Position numbers and translations under genes: made by a program. Source: Bacteroidales bacterium (GTDB lineage Bacteria > Bacteroidota > Bacteroidia > Bacteroidales > Tenuifilaceae). Taken from it: a DNA stretch of 64,000 nucleotides. The stretch's first letter is position 1. Each line of letters begins with the position of its first letter. Positions 7,699 to 17,188 of this stretch are shown here, piece after piece. Below the pieces are notes generated by a model, which was given only the letters and a program-made list of their open reading frames with translations, searched no databases and was not told the origin of the DNA. Location of the stretch: the NCBI GenBank assembly GCA_013376985.1, contig JACABB010000007.1:1-64000 (forward strand). The letters are read 5' to 3'.

Positions 7699-10248
7699 TT
7701 ATTTTCTTTTCATCGGGAGTTTTGTCCTCTTTATGCCATCGAAAGCATAAAAAGCATTGGCAACTGCGGCAGCAGTGGGAACTAGACCTATTTCGCCAAT
7801 TCCTTTTGCACCGTAAGGTCCAACAGGATCTTTCTCCTCAATACCAATTATCTCCATTTCAGGCATTTCATTGGCTCTGAGAATACCAATATCCTTAAAC
7901 TTTAGGCTAACTGGTCTTCCATCTTTATAGGGTAAATCCTCTGTAAGTGCATATCCAAGACCCATGTGCAGAGCACCTTCAATCTGACCCTCAAAAAGCA
8001 TCTGGTTCATGATTTTACCTACATCGTGAGCGGCAATAATCTTGCTTATTTCGCCTTTATCATCAAGTATAACAACCTGAGTAGCATAACCATAAGCAAA
8101 GTGGATTACAGGTTCGGCAGTATCTGCACCGGGTTTGCATGTCCAATCGCACACGAATTTTCCTCTGTAGGATCTTCCTGCAAGTTGGCTTAGTGTGCAA
8201 TTCTTTAAATCTTCCTTGATTCTTTTTGATGCATCAATAATTGCGTTGGCAACTAAGGCTGTAGCCCTAGATGAAGTGGTCATTCCAGTTGGGATATTCA
8301 CTTCGGTCTCTACTTTCACCTCAATAATCTCTGGAGATATTCCTGTTTCCTGATGGAAGGTTTGGATTGCCATTGTATGAACCCCTTGACCCATCTCAGT
8401 CCAACCATGATGGATTATCACCTTTTTATCCGAAACTATATTGATTATCACATCACTTTCATCGGTCATTCCATTACCAACTCCTGTATTCTTGATTCCA
8501 CAGGCTATTCCTGCATATTTAGCACTTTGAAATTGATCTTTTACTGCTAAAAGAGTTTGCTTTAACCCAACACCACGCAATACTTGACCTGTAGCGGTTT
8601 TCTTGCCATCTTCTAATGCGTTATTGTAACGAATCTGCCAGCGATCGAAATCACCCATTTTGCAAATCTCATCGATACAACTCTCAACTGCAAATACTGC
8701 CTGAGGAACGCCAAACCCACGCATTGCACCGCAAGGAACATTGTTGGTGTAGACTGTATCAGCCTTAATATCAACAGAAGGTACTGTGTAACCGCCAGTA
8801 GCATGACCTACAACACGTTCCATTACCTTAGTTCCTACCGATGCGTAAGCACCAGAATCGCCAATGGCACTCAGCTTAATGCCGGTAAACATTCCATTCT
8901 TATCACATGCTAGGCTAATATCCATCCAAACAGGATGACGCTTTGGGTGCATAATAATCGATTCATCCCTATTTAGGTGAACCCTAACTGGCATTTTAAG
9001 TAGATATGCATGTAGCGAAGCATGGCTCTGAACAGTAGTATCCTCCTTGCCTCCAAAACCGCCACCATTCTGAACTTGGACAACTTTTACCTTATCCTCG
9101 GTAAGTCCAAGAACTTTTGCAACAAGCCGTCTATCAACATAAGCGCCTTGGCCTTGAGAGTAGAGTCTTACACCATCATCCTCTGGAAGAGCAATGGCTG
9201 TCTCGGTTTCAAGGAAAGCGTGTTCAATGCGTTGAGTTTCATAATGTCCGCTTGATACGAAAGCAGCCTCTTCGAATGCTTTATCAACATCGCCAAAGCG
9301 AATGCTGCATGTTTCTAAGATATTTGAATGATCGGCATGAACACGAGTGCAATTAGGCTTTACAGCCTCATGAACATCGGTAATTGCCTCAAGAACTTCA
9401 TAATCTACCTTAATAAGTTTTACCGCTTTGCGGGCAATTGCTTCGGTTTTAGCAACAACGCTGGCAACAACATCACCAATATAGTTGGTTATCTCGCCCT
9501 CGCCAATCATCATTGGCCAATCGTGGTAAACAATACCAATTACCTTATTTCCAGGAATATCTTTTGATGTAAATACTCTAATAACACCTTCAACTTTAAG
9601 TGCTTCTGTGAAATCAATCTTAAGAACCTTTGCCCTAGGATGATCGGAGAACTTTAAGACACCATGCACCATACCATCGAAGTGCATATCATCTACGAAA
9701 TCTCTATCACCTAAAGCCGTTTCAACTGCCTGATATTTGGGATATGGTTTACCTATTAAAGCTGATTTTGCTTTGTTTTCTAAGCCATTGCCGTTTAACT
9801 CCTTAAAGGTCTCGTAAATTGCATCAACTATTTTGACATAGCCGGTACACCTACATATATTGGGGGTGATAGCCTTTACAATTTCGGGTCGGGTAGGGGT
9901 TTTGTTAACATTATACAGCCCTTTTGCACGCATTATCATACCTGGAGAGCAGAATCCGCACTGAACAGCACCTTTATTAGCAAAGTTTTTGCCGATTGTG
10001 GAACGGAATTCATTGGGAAGCCCTTCTGTTGTATTGATTTCAGCACCCTCAAGGTCTTTCATCTTGGTTCTACAAGCCAATTTCGGTTTTCCATCAATTT
10101 CAACGGTACAAGCACCGCAAACTCCTTGACCAGAACAACCATCTTTTGCCGATGTAATCTTATGTTCGAGCCTTAAATGATCGAGAAGAGTTTCTTCCAG
10201 ATTACCAGAAAAGGTTCGTTTTATGCCGTTAAGGGTATATGAAATCAT
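7699..10248 (-). CDS. Selenium-dependent-type xanthine dehydrogenase, one-chain Fe-S/molybdopterin
   Basis: An 849-residue fusion of a small ferredoxin-like part and a large molybdopterin-binding part, without an FAD domain. Cysteines 38, 44, 47 and 59 form the plant-type [2Fe-2S] site and C97, C100, C132 and C134 the second [2Fe-2S] site. The molybdopterin part (from about residue 170) shows GGGFGGKED, GAMRGFG, EMGQGVHT and the catalytic-glutamate motif GAKGIGEIG near the end. This architecture and length match the family annotated as selenium-dependent xanthine dehydrogenase, in which labile selenium is a ligand of molybdenum. It would hydroxylate a purine. Its start overlaps the stop of the upstream threonine synthase-like gene by 4 nt, so the two are co-translated. 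Neighbouring ssnA, ygfK and mocA-like genes agree. Selenium use is inferred, not visible. Confidence 0.87.
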   Translation of the reverse strand: MISYTLNGIKRTFSGNLEETLLDHLRLEHKITSAKDGCSGQGVCGACTVEIDGKPKLACRTKMKDLEGAEINTTEGLPNEFRSTIGKNFANKGAVQCGFCSPGMIMRAKGLYNVNKTPTRPEIVKAITPNICRCTGYVKIVDAIYETFKELNGNGLENKAKSALIGKPYPKYQAVETALGDRDFVDDMHFDGMVHGVLKFSDHPRAKVLKIDFTEALKVEGVIRVFTSKDIPGNKVIGIVYHDWPMMIGEGEITNYIGDVVASVVAKTEAIARKAVKLIKVDYEVLEAITDVHEAVKPNCTRVHADHSNILETCSIRFGDVDKAFEEAAFVSSGHYETQRIEHAFLETETAIALPEDDGVRLYSQGQGAYVDRRLVAKVLGLTEDKVKVVQVQNGGGFGGKEDTTVQSHASLHAYLLKMPVRVHLNRDESIIMHPKRHPVWMDISLACDKNGMFTGIKLSAIGDSGAYASVGTKVMERVVGHATGGYTVPSVDIKADTVYTNNVPCGAMRGFGVPQAVFAVESCIDEICKMGDFDRWQIRYNNALEDGKKTATGQVLRGVGLKQTLLAVKDQFQSAKYAGIACGIKNTGVGNGMTDESDVIINIVSDKKVIIHHGWTEMGQGVHTMAIQTFHQETGISPEIIEVKVETEVNIPTGMTTSSRATALVANAIIDASKRIKEDLKNCTLSQLAGRSYRGKFVCDWTCKPGADTAEPVIHFAYGYATQVVILDDKGEISKIIAAHDVGKIMNQMLFEGQIEGALHMGLGYALTEDLPYKDGRPVSLKFKDIGILRANEMPEMEIIGIEEKDPVGPYGAKGIGEIGLVPTAAAVANAFYAFDGIKRTKLPMKRK

Positions 10249-11483
10249 GATATAAGTTTTTTCAGGTTATCAATCGATGGGTGAATTGATTCAGGAATTT
10301 TTAGCATGCTACTTACTGATTTTAAATCTTTTAACCCACTACCAGTTAACAGAACAACATTGTTTGAACCATCTATAATTTTACCGCTTTTTTGGTAAGA
10401 TAGCATTCCTGCAAAGGCAGTTGTAGCAGCAGGTTCCGAGAATATTCCTGTATTCCTTGATAGAACAGCAGAAGCATTCATAATCTCCTCATCAGTAACG
10501 ATGAGTATTTCACCATTATACTTTTGAATAAACTGCTGAGCCATGTAGAAATTCCGAGGTATGTCAACAGAAATGGAGTCTGCCATTGTTGTACTTGGCA
10601 CAATTTTAAACTCCTTTTGGTTGATATTTCTAACTAAATTATCGCTGCCCTTAGATTGAACAGCAACGATTGTAGGCATTCTATCAATTAAATTCAATAA
10701 TAGTAAGTCCTCAAAACCTTTATAAACGCCCGAAATAATTACGCCATCGCCAACTGGGACGAAAATTCTATGTGGAGTTTTAAACTTTAGCTGTTCAATA
10801 AGTTCAAATGAAACCGTCTTTTTCCCCTCAATTGTAAATGGGTTAAAGGCTGTATTGCGATTGTACCATCCAAACTCCTCGGTTGCCTTAACGCTAAGGT
10901 CAAAAGCCTCATCATAAGTGCCTTTAACAGGAACTATGGTGGCTCCGTACATTATTATCTGAGTTAGCTTTGCTAGCGGAGCCGTTTCAGGTACCATAAT
11001 TATAGCTTTTTGAGCTTGCGCAGCGCACATACCTGCTAGCGAAGAACCCGCATTCCCAGTTGAAGCGGCTACTATCGTATTTAACCTATTTTCTTTGGCA
11101 TAAGCTGATACTAAGGCAGATGCTCTATCTTTAAAGGAGAAAGTTGGGTTTTGAGAATCATCTTTCAGATGAAGTTGGAAAGGCAAAGGTTTACCCTCCA
11201 ATTTATCGAATGAGTAAAGAGGAGTTTTTCCGACTCTTAAAACAGGCAAACTATCAGTATTTTCAATAGGCAGAAGGCTAATAAAGTCATTTTGGCGTAA
11301 CTCGTAAAAACCAGAAAGTTTTTTTCCTAAAGAATGATAATCATACACCACTTTTAAAACACCTTTTGGTGGATTTGTAGATGTATTTTCTTTACTACAT
11401 GTTGGACAAAGGTACATAACGCCATTTGGCGTATATTCTTTACCACAATCGGTACATCGATATATAAACTTGGATGAATTCAT
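10245..11483 (-). CDS. Threonine synthase-like PLP enzyme
   Basis: A 412-residue fold-type II pyridoxal-phosphate enzyme. It starts with a zinc ribbon (C10, C13, C26, C29), followed by the PLP lysine in SFKDRAS (K118), the phosphate-binding loop STGNAGSS and the late motif LLTGSGLKD. These fit the threonine synthase/threonine dehydratase group. Its place inside the purine/selenium island, overlapping the xanthine dehydrogenase gene by 4 nt, argues for a catabolic job, for example beta-elimination or replacement on an amino acid derived from purine breakdown, rather than threonine synthesis. That is inference; a true ThrC cannot be excluded. Confidence 0.75.
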   Translation of the reverse strand: MNSSKFIYRCTDCGKEYTPNGVMYLCPTCSKENTSTNPPKGVLKVVYDYHSLGKKLSGFYELRQNDFISLLPIENTDSLPVLRVGKTPLYSFDKLEGKPLPFQLHLKDDSQNPTFSFKDRASALVSAYAKENRLNTIVAASTGNAGSSLAGMCAAQAQKAIIMVPETAPLAKLTQIIMYGATIVPVKGTYDEAFDLSVKATEEFGWYNRNTAFNPFTIEGKKTVSFELIEQLKFKTPHRIFVPVGDGVIISGVYKGFEDLLLLNLIDRMPTIVAVQSKGSDNLVRNINQKEFKIVPSTTMADSISVDIPRNFYMAQQFIQKYNGEILIVTDEEIMNASAVLSRNTGIFSEPAATTAFAGMLSYQKSGKIIDGSNNVVLLTGSGLKDLKSVSSMLKIPESIHPSIDNLKKLIS

Positions 11484-11535
11484 GACTTTTGAGCAGAGCT
11501 AAATTACTGTTTTTTAGGTATAACTATTAAAAAAA

Positions 11536-11632
11536 ACTCTGTGATTCTCGATGTCCTATAGTTACTCTATGTTAGAATTCTAATCAGAGAGGCACTGCGA
11601 ATACACCGAGATACACAGAGGGAAAAGTAAGT
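11536..11632. repeat. Degenerate 'CACAGAG' repeat
   Basis: Contains CTCTGTGATTCTCGATG upstream and ACACCGAGATACACAGAG downstream, like 4944-5030. It separates the two PLP-enzyme genes and carries no ORF. Confidence 0.5.
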
Positions 11633-11641
11633 CTCTATTTC

Positions 11642-13123
11642 TTATAAACCTTTTAAAAGGCCAGTACGTTCGTTGAATTCGTTTATCAGTTTATCCCACT
11701 GATTTACTTGATGGAAAAGGGTATCCCAGATCTCTCTATCGTACCAAAGTTGGTTCAAATCTTCAACTTCTTTTCCTTGCTGTTCGCACCAAGTAAAATA
11801 CTTTAGGTTATGAATTGCTTTCCTATCATTATAGGTAAGTTCTTTCATAGTATCAGCTCTTGTTCCTAAAATACATTTTTCGAAATCGCGAACTGCTTGA
11901 ATATCATTATATTTTCCTTTTTCAACGCTTAGTTCTTCAACTCTCGATTTGTACATATCAGCGGAATCGGTAGCGATGGTGAAAATAACATCTTCACCAG
12001 TCATTTCGAAATGCTTAGCGGTTTTAATTGCTGAAAGCATATTGCCAATACCTGATATCCCTATTAAGTGAAGGTCGTTGATTAAATTTTGATCGATACC
12101 AATCGATTTTAGGTAAGCATGACCTTCTTTCTCATTAAATAAACGAAGAATTCTCATGCAATCCTCATCATCAATGGCAGTTACAACATCTGTATTCTTA
12201 ACATTGTGTACCCAAGGAACGTGCTTATCGCCAATACCTTCGATTCTGTGTCCACCAAATCCATTGTTAAGTAGGGTTGGGCATTGTAATGCTTCAGAAG
12301 CAACAACTTTAATATGAGGAGCGATGGTGCGGAGGTAATCACCAGCAGCAATTGTACCAGCAGAACCAGTAGCTGAAACGTAAGCAGCCAACTTGCTATT
12401 CTTGCCTTTAACTAGGTTGTATACATCTTCTATTGCTCTTCCAGTAGTATTGTAGTGCCATGCTGAGTTTCCAAACTCATCGAATTGGTTGAAAATGATG
12501 CAATCCTTACGGGTTCTCTTTATCTCCCAGCATTTATCGTAAATTTCTTTTACGTTCGATTCACAACCATGAGTGGCAATCACCTCAGATCCAATTACAT
12601 CACGTAACCAAGCAAATCGTTCTTTGCTCATTTCTTCGGGTAGGATAGCAACAGATTCTGTTCCCATTACCTTTGAGTCAAAAGCACCGCCTCTGCAATA
12701 GTTTCCTGTTGATGGCCATACTGCTTTATGAAAGGTTGGATCGAATTCTCCTGTGGTTATTCTTGGTGCAAGGCAACCATAGGCAGCGCCAACTTTATGT
12801 GCTCCTGTAGGAAACCATTTGCCAATAAGTAGTACAATTCTAGCATCTACTCCAGTTATTGCTTTTGGTAGCTCTACATAATTCGGATTACCATATAAGC
12901 CGCCTTTTTCCTTTGGCTCATTTTTCCAAGTTATGCGGAAAAGGTTAAGGGGGTTAATATCCCATAGACCTATATTTTTAAGTTGGTCTTTTATTTTTTG
13001 TGGAATTAGCTCAGGATTTCTTTGTTGCTCAAATGTAGGTAATATAATACCTCTTTCTTTGAAGCGTTTAACTGCATTTTCTAAGGCTTTCTCGTTTGTT
13101 ACCTTATCAATTGGCTGAATCAT
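11642..13123 (-). CDS. PLP-dependent fold-type II enzyme (TrpB/cysteine synthase-like), about 490 aa
   Basis: A protein of 493 residues from the start chosen here. The motif PTGAHKVGAAYG carries the likely PLP lysine (K110), WPSTGNYCRGGA looks like the phosphate loop, and GIGDKHVPW follows later. The family is usually annotated only as a pyridoxal-phosphate-dependent protein beta subunit. It lacks the diaminopropionate ammonia-lyase signature, so it is not a plain YgeX. An in-frame start at 13156 would lie at the probable promoter, so I place the start at 13123. It is the first gene of the minus-strand run into the threonine synthase-like, dehydrogenase and ssnA genes and is divergent from the Lrp-type regulator, which probably controls it. 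Substrate unknown; a beta-lyase in nitrogen salvage is a guess. Confidence 0.75.
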   Translation of the reverse strand: MIQPIDKVTNEKALENAVKRFKERGIILPTFEQQRNPELIPQKIKDQLKNIGLWDINPLNLFRITWKNEPKEKGGLYGNPNYVELPKAITGVDARIVLLIGKWFPTGAHKVGAAYGCLAPRITTGEFDPTFHKAVWPSTGNYCRGGAFDSKVMGTESVAILPEEMSKERFAWLRDVIGSEVIATHGCESNVKEIYDKCWEIKRTRKDCIIFNQFDEFGNSAWHYNTTGRAIEDVYNLVKGKNSKLAAYVSATGSAGTIAAGDYLRTIAPHIKVVASEALQCPTLLNNGFGGHRIEGIGDKHVPWVHNVKNTDVVTAIDDEDCMRILRLFNEKEGHAYLKSIGIDQNLINDLHLIGISGIGNMLSAIKTAKHFEMTGEDVIFTIATDSADMYKSRVEELSVEKGKYNDIQAVRDFEKCILGTRADTMKELTYNDRKAIHNLKYFTWCEQQGKEVEDLNQLWYDREIWDTLFHQVNQWDKLINEFNERTGLLKGL

Positions 13124-13215
13124 AGTTGTTATTTTATTGGATAAATTTCTCTGCAATTTAAGTATAATATAGATATATTCTTAAATTACTATTAATAATA
13201 GGATATATTGCTGTC

Positions 13216-13248
13216 ATTGGTAATTATCATAGAATTATATTATCTTTG
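13216..13248 (+). promoter_or_regulatory. Promoter of the Lrp-family gene
   Basis: ATTG at 13216-13219 and TATCTTTG at 13241-13248, 21 nt apart, match the Bacteroidota TTTG / TAnnTTTG pattern. The longest reading frame of the regulator would start inside the -7 box, so the ATG at 13288 is the better start. Confidence 0.7.
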
Positions 13249-13287
13249 CAGAGATATTCTCATTATTTAAAAGAAAATCGGACTATC

Positions 13288-13749
13288 ATGAAAACATTAG
13301 ATGAAATTGACAGGAAACTATTGAATATCCTTCAACTTAACAGTCGAATTACCATTCGTGAGCTTTCAGATAAACTTCATTTATCAACAACCCCTATTCA
13401 TGAAAGGATAAAGAAACTGGAAAAGAGTGGATATGTTAAGCAGTACCTAACTCTATTGGATCCAAAGTTACTTGGTAAAAAACTAATTGTTTATGTTTCG
13501 GTTTCCTTAAATAATCACACAAAGGAGGCAGTTGATGAGTTTGAGAGAGAGATGGAGAAATTGGAAGAAGTAATGGAGTGTTATTATATCTCAGGAAACT
13601 CAGATTTTCTTTTGAAGGTTCATTGTAACGATATGGACGATTTCCATAATTTCATTACTTATAAATTTTCCGTTATTAAGAACATTACCCAATTCTATAG
13701 CTCATTTGTAATGGCAGAAACAAAGGTTAAGCGACATTTTAAATTGTAA
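13288..13749 (+). CDS. Lrp/AsnC-family transcriptional regulator
   Basis: A 153-residue regulator. The N-terminal winged helix (LDEIDRKLLNILQLNSRITI then ELSDKLHLSTTPIHERIKKL) is followed by a RAM/AsnC ligand-binding domain with YISGNSDFLLKV and an FVMAETK tail. Such proteins are octameric regulators that sense amino acids or related metabolites. It is transcribed divergently from the PLP-enzyme/xanthine dehydrogenase run and converges on the YgfK-like gene, so it is the natural local regulator of the island, perhaps reporting on an amino-acid product of purine breakdown. The start at 13288 was preferred because the longer frame would begin inside the promoter. Confidence 0.88.
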   Translation: MKTLDEIDRKLLNILQLNSRITIRELSDKLHLSTTPIHERIKKLEKSGYVKQYLTLLDPKLLGKKLIVYVSVSLNNHTKEAVDEFEREMEKLEEVMECYYISGNSDFLLKVHCNDMDDFHNFITYKFSVIKNITQFYSSFVMAETKVKRHFKL

Positions 13750-13767
13750 ATATTTTTGAAAGAATTT

Positions 13768-13805
13768 AAAAACCCCTTAGGATGTAAAAATCAAAAGGGG
13801 TTTTT
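13768..13805. terminator. Bidirectional terminator
   Basis: AAAAACCCC (13768-13776) pairs with GGGGTTTTT (13797-13805) between the convergent Lrp-type and YgfK-like genes. A-tract and T-tract flanks allow it to work on both strands. Confidence 0.8.
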
Positions 13806-13825
13806 CCTTTGTATAATATTAGATG

Positions 13826-16800
13826 CTAGGCAAATATCAAACTCTTTGCTCCTTTAAGAATTATGCTCATTATAGCTGCATTCTCAAAATATAACTCTTT
13901 AGCGCAGTTAGTTTTACATTTAACCTCAAGTATGCTAAAATCATTCATGTTCAAACGGGCAAATACATAATCCGTCTCGTAAACATATTCACCTTTAACT
14001 TCTGTAAGAGTTTTGAAACCAGGACCTTCTTTCGCAATTAGAATACGTTTATCATCTTTAATCGATAGGTAATAACCATCCTCAGCCTCTTTAAATGCGC
14101 TAAGGGTTAAGTAGATTTTTGGTTTCTCCTTGTATGGTGCACTATTAGTAGGGCAGAAGGTATTGCAATTTCCGCACTCGTTGCAGAAGTTAGCAATGTT
14201 GAGAATTTGATACTTTTGGTTTACCTCAAATGCCTTATCAGTTTGAATATCAAACTTTCCTTTTTCAATTTGAATGGCCTTTTGTAGGTTATACTTAACA
14301 GGCTCTATTTCATAGGAGAAGTTTGCAAAGTTTGGACAAACAGTTGTGCAGATATTACAAATCTCATCGCAGTAAAGGCAACGGCTGGATTCTTCAATAA
14401 TTGTCTGTTTTGAAAGTGTTTCGCTAACAAGCTTGAAATTTCTTCTATCGTTTAATGGCAATTCCTTTAGTTCTGTTCCAAATACTCGTTTGGAGCGTTT
14501 AATCATCAAGTCTTTCTTTGAGAAATTCTTGCTATTTGGCTTTTGAATGCTAAAATCAACTTTTGATTCTTTCATTATTTGCTCAGCAGCCTTTCGCCCG
14601 TCACCAATTGCATTGATTGCCGTTGATGCACCGCGTAAAGCATCCCCACCAATGTAAACGTTGCCAAGTTTGGTTTTGTAGGTCTTTGTATCAGCAGATA
14701 ATAGGTCATTGGTAGCAAAATCAATATCTAGGTTCTGTCCAATTGCTGGGATTATAGTATCGCAAACTATTTCGAATTCAGAACCTTCAACTTTTTGAGG
14801 TTGTAATCTCCCTTTGGCATCAACACCCTTTAGCTCCATTTTACTGCAAAGAAGGGCTTTCACATTTCCATCTTTCTGTACAATCTTTTCGGGTGCAACA
14901 AGTTCAATGATATCAACGCCTTCCTCAAGAACTGCCTTTATTTCACCTTGATCTGCTGGCATCTCGTTGATTGTTCGACGATAAACAATAGTCACCTTAC
15001 CATCTTTACCAACCAAGCGATAGGCCGTACGTGCCGCATCCATAGCAGTGTTTCCACCACCAATGATTACAATATTCTTTCCCAGCCCTGTCTCTTTCCC
15101 TTGTTTTACATTGAAAAGGAAAGTCAAAGGATCAATAACGCCTTTTGTTTCTGAACCTTCAATCTTTAGTTCAGCAGATAATTGAGCTCCTGCACCAATA
15201 TATATATGGTTGTATTCTTTCTTAAGTGATTGAAATTTATTGCTATCAACCTTTGTGTTGAAGTTAATATTTACTCCAAGGTCAGTTACCCTTTTGAAAT
15301 CCTTTGCAATTGCCTCATCGGTTAGTCTAAATCCAGGGATTGCAAACTGCACCATTCCTCCTGATTTTGATTTGGCTTCAAATACATCCACCGAGAATCC
15401 TGCCAATGCCAAGTAGTATGCGCTCGATAAACCCGAAGGTCCAGCTCCAATAATGGCAACCTTAATGCCGTTTTTAGCCGCTGGCTTGAGTTTTACCTCA
15501 TCCTGTTCCGATATAAACCGCTTAACCTCTCTTATTTGCAATGAATTATCGTAGTTAATCCGAGTACACTTGTTCTGGCAAAGGTGATCACAAACCATAC
15601 CCGTAATTGAAGGGAAAGGGTTTGTTCTCAGAATTACTTCGTAAGCCTTATCGAACTGATTTGTTGATGTATAATATAGGTAATCGGGTATATCTTGATT
15701 CGTAGAGCAAGTGTCTCGACAAGGTGCAGAGATACAATCAAAGTATCCAAGTTCTTTCTTCCCTTTAATATCTGGAGTTTTAATATACTCACGCTTATAA
15801 TCTTCTGATTCTAAAACTTTATCAGCATATTTATTTAGATTTGATAATGAGGCATCCTTCAAATTCTGCTTATCTGATGATTTAACAACAAATTCATCAA
15901 TTCTCAATGAACCCTTTGCCTTGAAATTCTCATCTAACTTTTCAAAGTACTGATTCAACCTCATATATCCGCCCGGTCTCAAAATATCTGAACAAACAGT
16001 AACGGTCTTGAATCCACATGATAGGATATCTGAGATGTTGAACGCATTTGCGCCAGCCGAGAAGGATAGCTGCAATTCACCGTTGAATTCGTTTTGCAAC
16101 TTCTTTGCAACATTTATCGATATTGGATGTAGGGCACGACCGCTCATATACATCATATCTACACCACTTCCAAAGATATCTTTGCTATTAATAGATTCAA
16201 GAGTGTTTGTTAGTTTAAGTCCAAATTGCAGGTTTTTCTCTTTAGCCGTTTTTTGCAATGATTTGATAATTCTTAATGCATCCGGATATTTAAGATCGTG
16301 TTCAAAAGCGATATCTGGCACATTGGTTTTAAAATTCAACTTGTTGTTAAGAATATCCCTTAACATTTCTGGGCCAAGTAGAGTTGGGTTTAACTTAACG
16401 TATGTATGAAGGTTTTTCTTTTCGAGTAGATATTTGGCGATGTCCTCTATTTCATTTGCAGGACATCCGTGCATTGTAGATAAGGTGATATTATTTGATA
16501 GTGTAGATGGAATCTCAATCTCATTAACCTGTGGATATGTGCCTTCAATATCTTCAATGACCTCGATTAGTTCGTTCTTACAGTTGTTCATTTTTTCGAA
16601 GAACCATTGAACATTATCGTTCATAATGCCTTGTAGATTATAACCGACGCTCATGTTGAAGATTGTTCCAATCTCTTTCCCCCAACCAAATTTGTGATTC
16701 AGTATATGAATTACAATCCAAGCGTTTAAGTACTCATTAAAACTCTCCTGAATTTTCAATTCTTGTGACCACTCACAGTTATAACCCTCGTCCTGCATAT

Positions 16801-17101
16801 CGATACAAGGTTTTGAAACCTCAAGTTCATCGAGTGTTTGAACAGTTTTTAGTTCAATATATCGAGCTCCCATAAGCCATGCACCAATTATATTCTGTGC
16901 CATTTGGGAGTGAGGGCCTGCTGCAACACCTAGTGGAGTGTGAATCTTCTGATTGAAAATCTCAATTGATAATTGGTTGTTATGCTTTGGGTTAAAGAAT
17001 AGTTCTTTGGGAATACCTAAAATGCTGCCATTATTATCATATTCATTGAGGATAAGTTTAAGTAGCTGCTTTAAAGATATTGGTTGGAATTTGTCGGACA
17101 T
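13826..17101 (-). CDS. ygfK: YgfK-like putative selenate reductase subunit / Fe-S flavoprotein
   Basis: A 1091-residue multidomain oxidoreductase. Residues about 1-420 resemble a dihydroorotate dehydrogenase-type barrel; about 455-520 hold a cysteine-rich Fe-S segment (CISAPCRDTC, CDHLCQNKC) as in the glutamate synthase small chain; GAGPSG near 552 is the FAD fold and GGGNTAMDAA near 682 the NAD(P)H fold; CLYCDEICNICTTVCP and CNECGNCNTFCP near the C terminus are ferredoxin-like [4Fe-4S] sites. This order matches YgfK, found in purine and selenium clusters. The name 'selenate reductase' is historical; more likely the protein moves electrons between NAD(P)H and a pyrimidine/purine-like substrate handled by the barrel. 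It converges on the Lrp-family gene across a shared terminator. Confidence 0.87.
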   Translation of the reverse strand: MSDKFQPISLKQLLKLILNEYDNNGSILGIPKELFFNPKHNNQLSIEIFNQKIHTPLGVAAGPHSQMAQNIIGAWLMGARYIELKTVQTLDELEVSKPCIDMQDEGYNCEWSQELKIQESFNEYLNAWIVIHILNHKFGWGKEIGTIFNMSVGYNLQGIMNDNVQWFFEKMNNCKNELIEVIEDIEGTYPQVNEIEIPSTLSNNITLSTMHGCPANEIEDIAKYLLEKKNLHTYVKLNPTLLGPEMLRDILNNKLNFKTNVPDIAFEHDLKYPDALRIIKSLQKTAKEKNLQFGLKLTNTLESINSKDIFGSGVDMMYMSGRALHPISINVAKKLQNEFNGELQLSFSAGANAFNISDILSCGFKTVTVCSDILRPGGYMRLNQYFEKLDENFKAKGSLRIDEFVVKSSDKQNLKDASLSNLNKYADKVLESEDYKREYIKTPDIKGKKELGYFDCISAPCRDTCSTNQDIPDYLYYTSTNQFDKAYEVILRTNPFPSITGMVCDHLCQNKCTRINYDNSLQIREVKRFISEQDEVKLKPAAKNGIKVAIIGAGPSGLSSAYYLALAGFSVDVFEAKSKSGGMVQFAIPGFRLTDEAIAKDFKRVTDLGVNINFNTKVDSNKFQSLKKEYNHIYIGAGAQLSAELKIEGSETKGVIDPLTFLFNVKQGKETGLGKNIVIIGGGNTAMDAARTAYRLVGKDGKVTIVYRRTINEMPADQGEIKAVLEEGVDIIELVAPEKIVQKDGNVKALLCSKMELKGVDAKGRLQPQKVEGSEFEIVCDTIIPAIGQNLDIDFATNDLLSADTKTYKTKLGNVYIGGDALRGASTAINAIGDGRKAAEQIMKESKVDFSIQKPNSKNFSKKDLMIKRSKRVFGTELKELPLNDRRNFKLVSETLSKQTIIEESSRCLYCDEICNICTTVCPNFANFSYEIEPVKYNLQKAIQIEKGKFDIQTDKAFEVNQKYQILNIANFCNECGNCNTFCPTNSAPYKEKPKIYLTLSAFKEAEDGYYLSIKDDKRILIAKEGPGFKTLTEVKGEYVYETDYVFARLNMNDFSILEVKCKTNCAKELYFENAAIMSIILKGAKSLIFA

Positions 17102-17188
17102 AATATAAGGTTACTTATTGTGAAATATTAATAGTTAAAAATTTATTTTAGTATACTCCGTTTAAATGCTATTGTTCTTTTACCAATT

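Noticed and set aside
11642-13123. Diaminopropionate ammonia-lyase (YgeX)
   Set aside because: The PLP motif and length differ from that family; only the context would suggest it.
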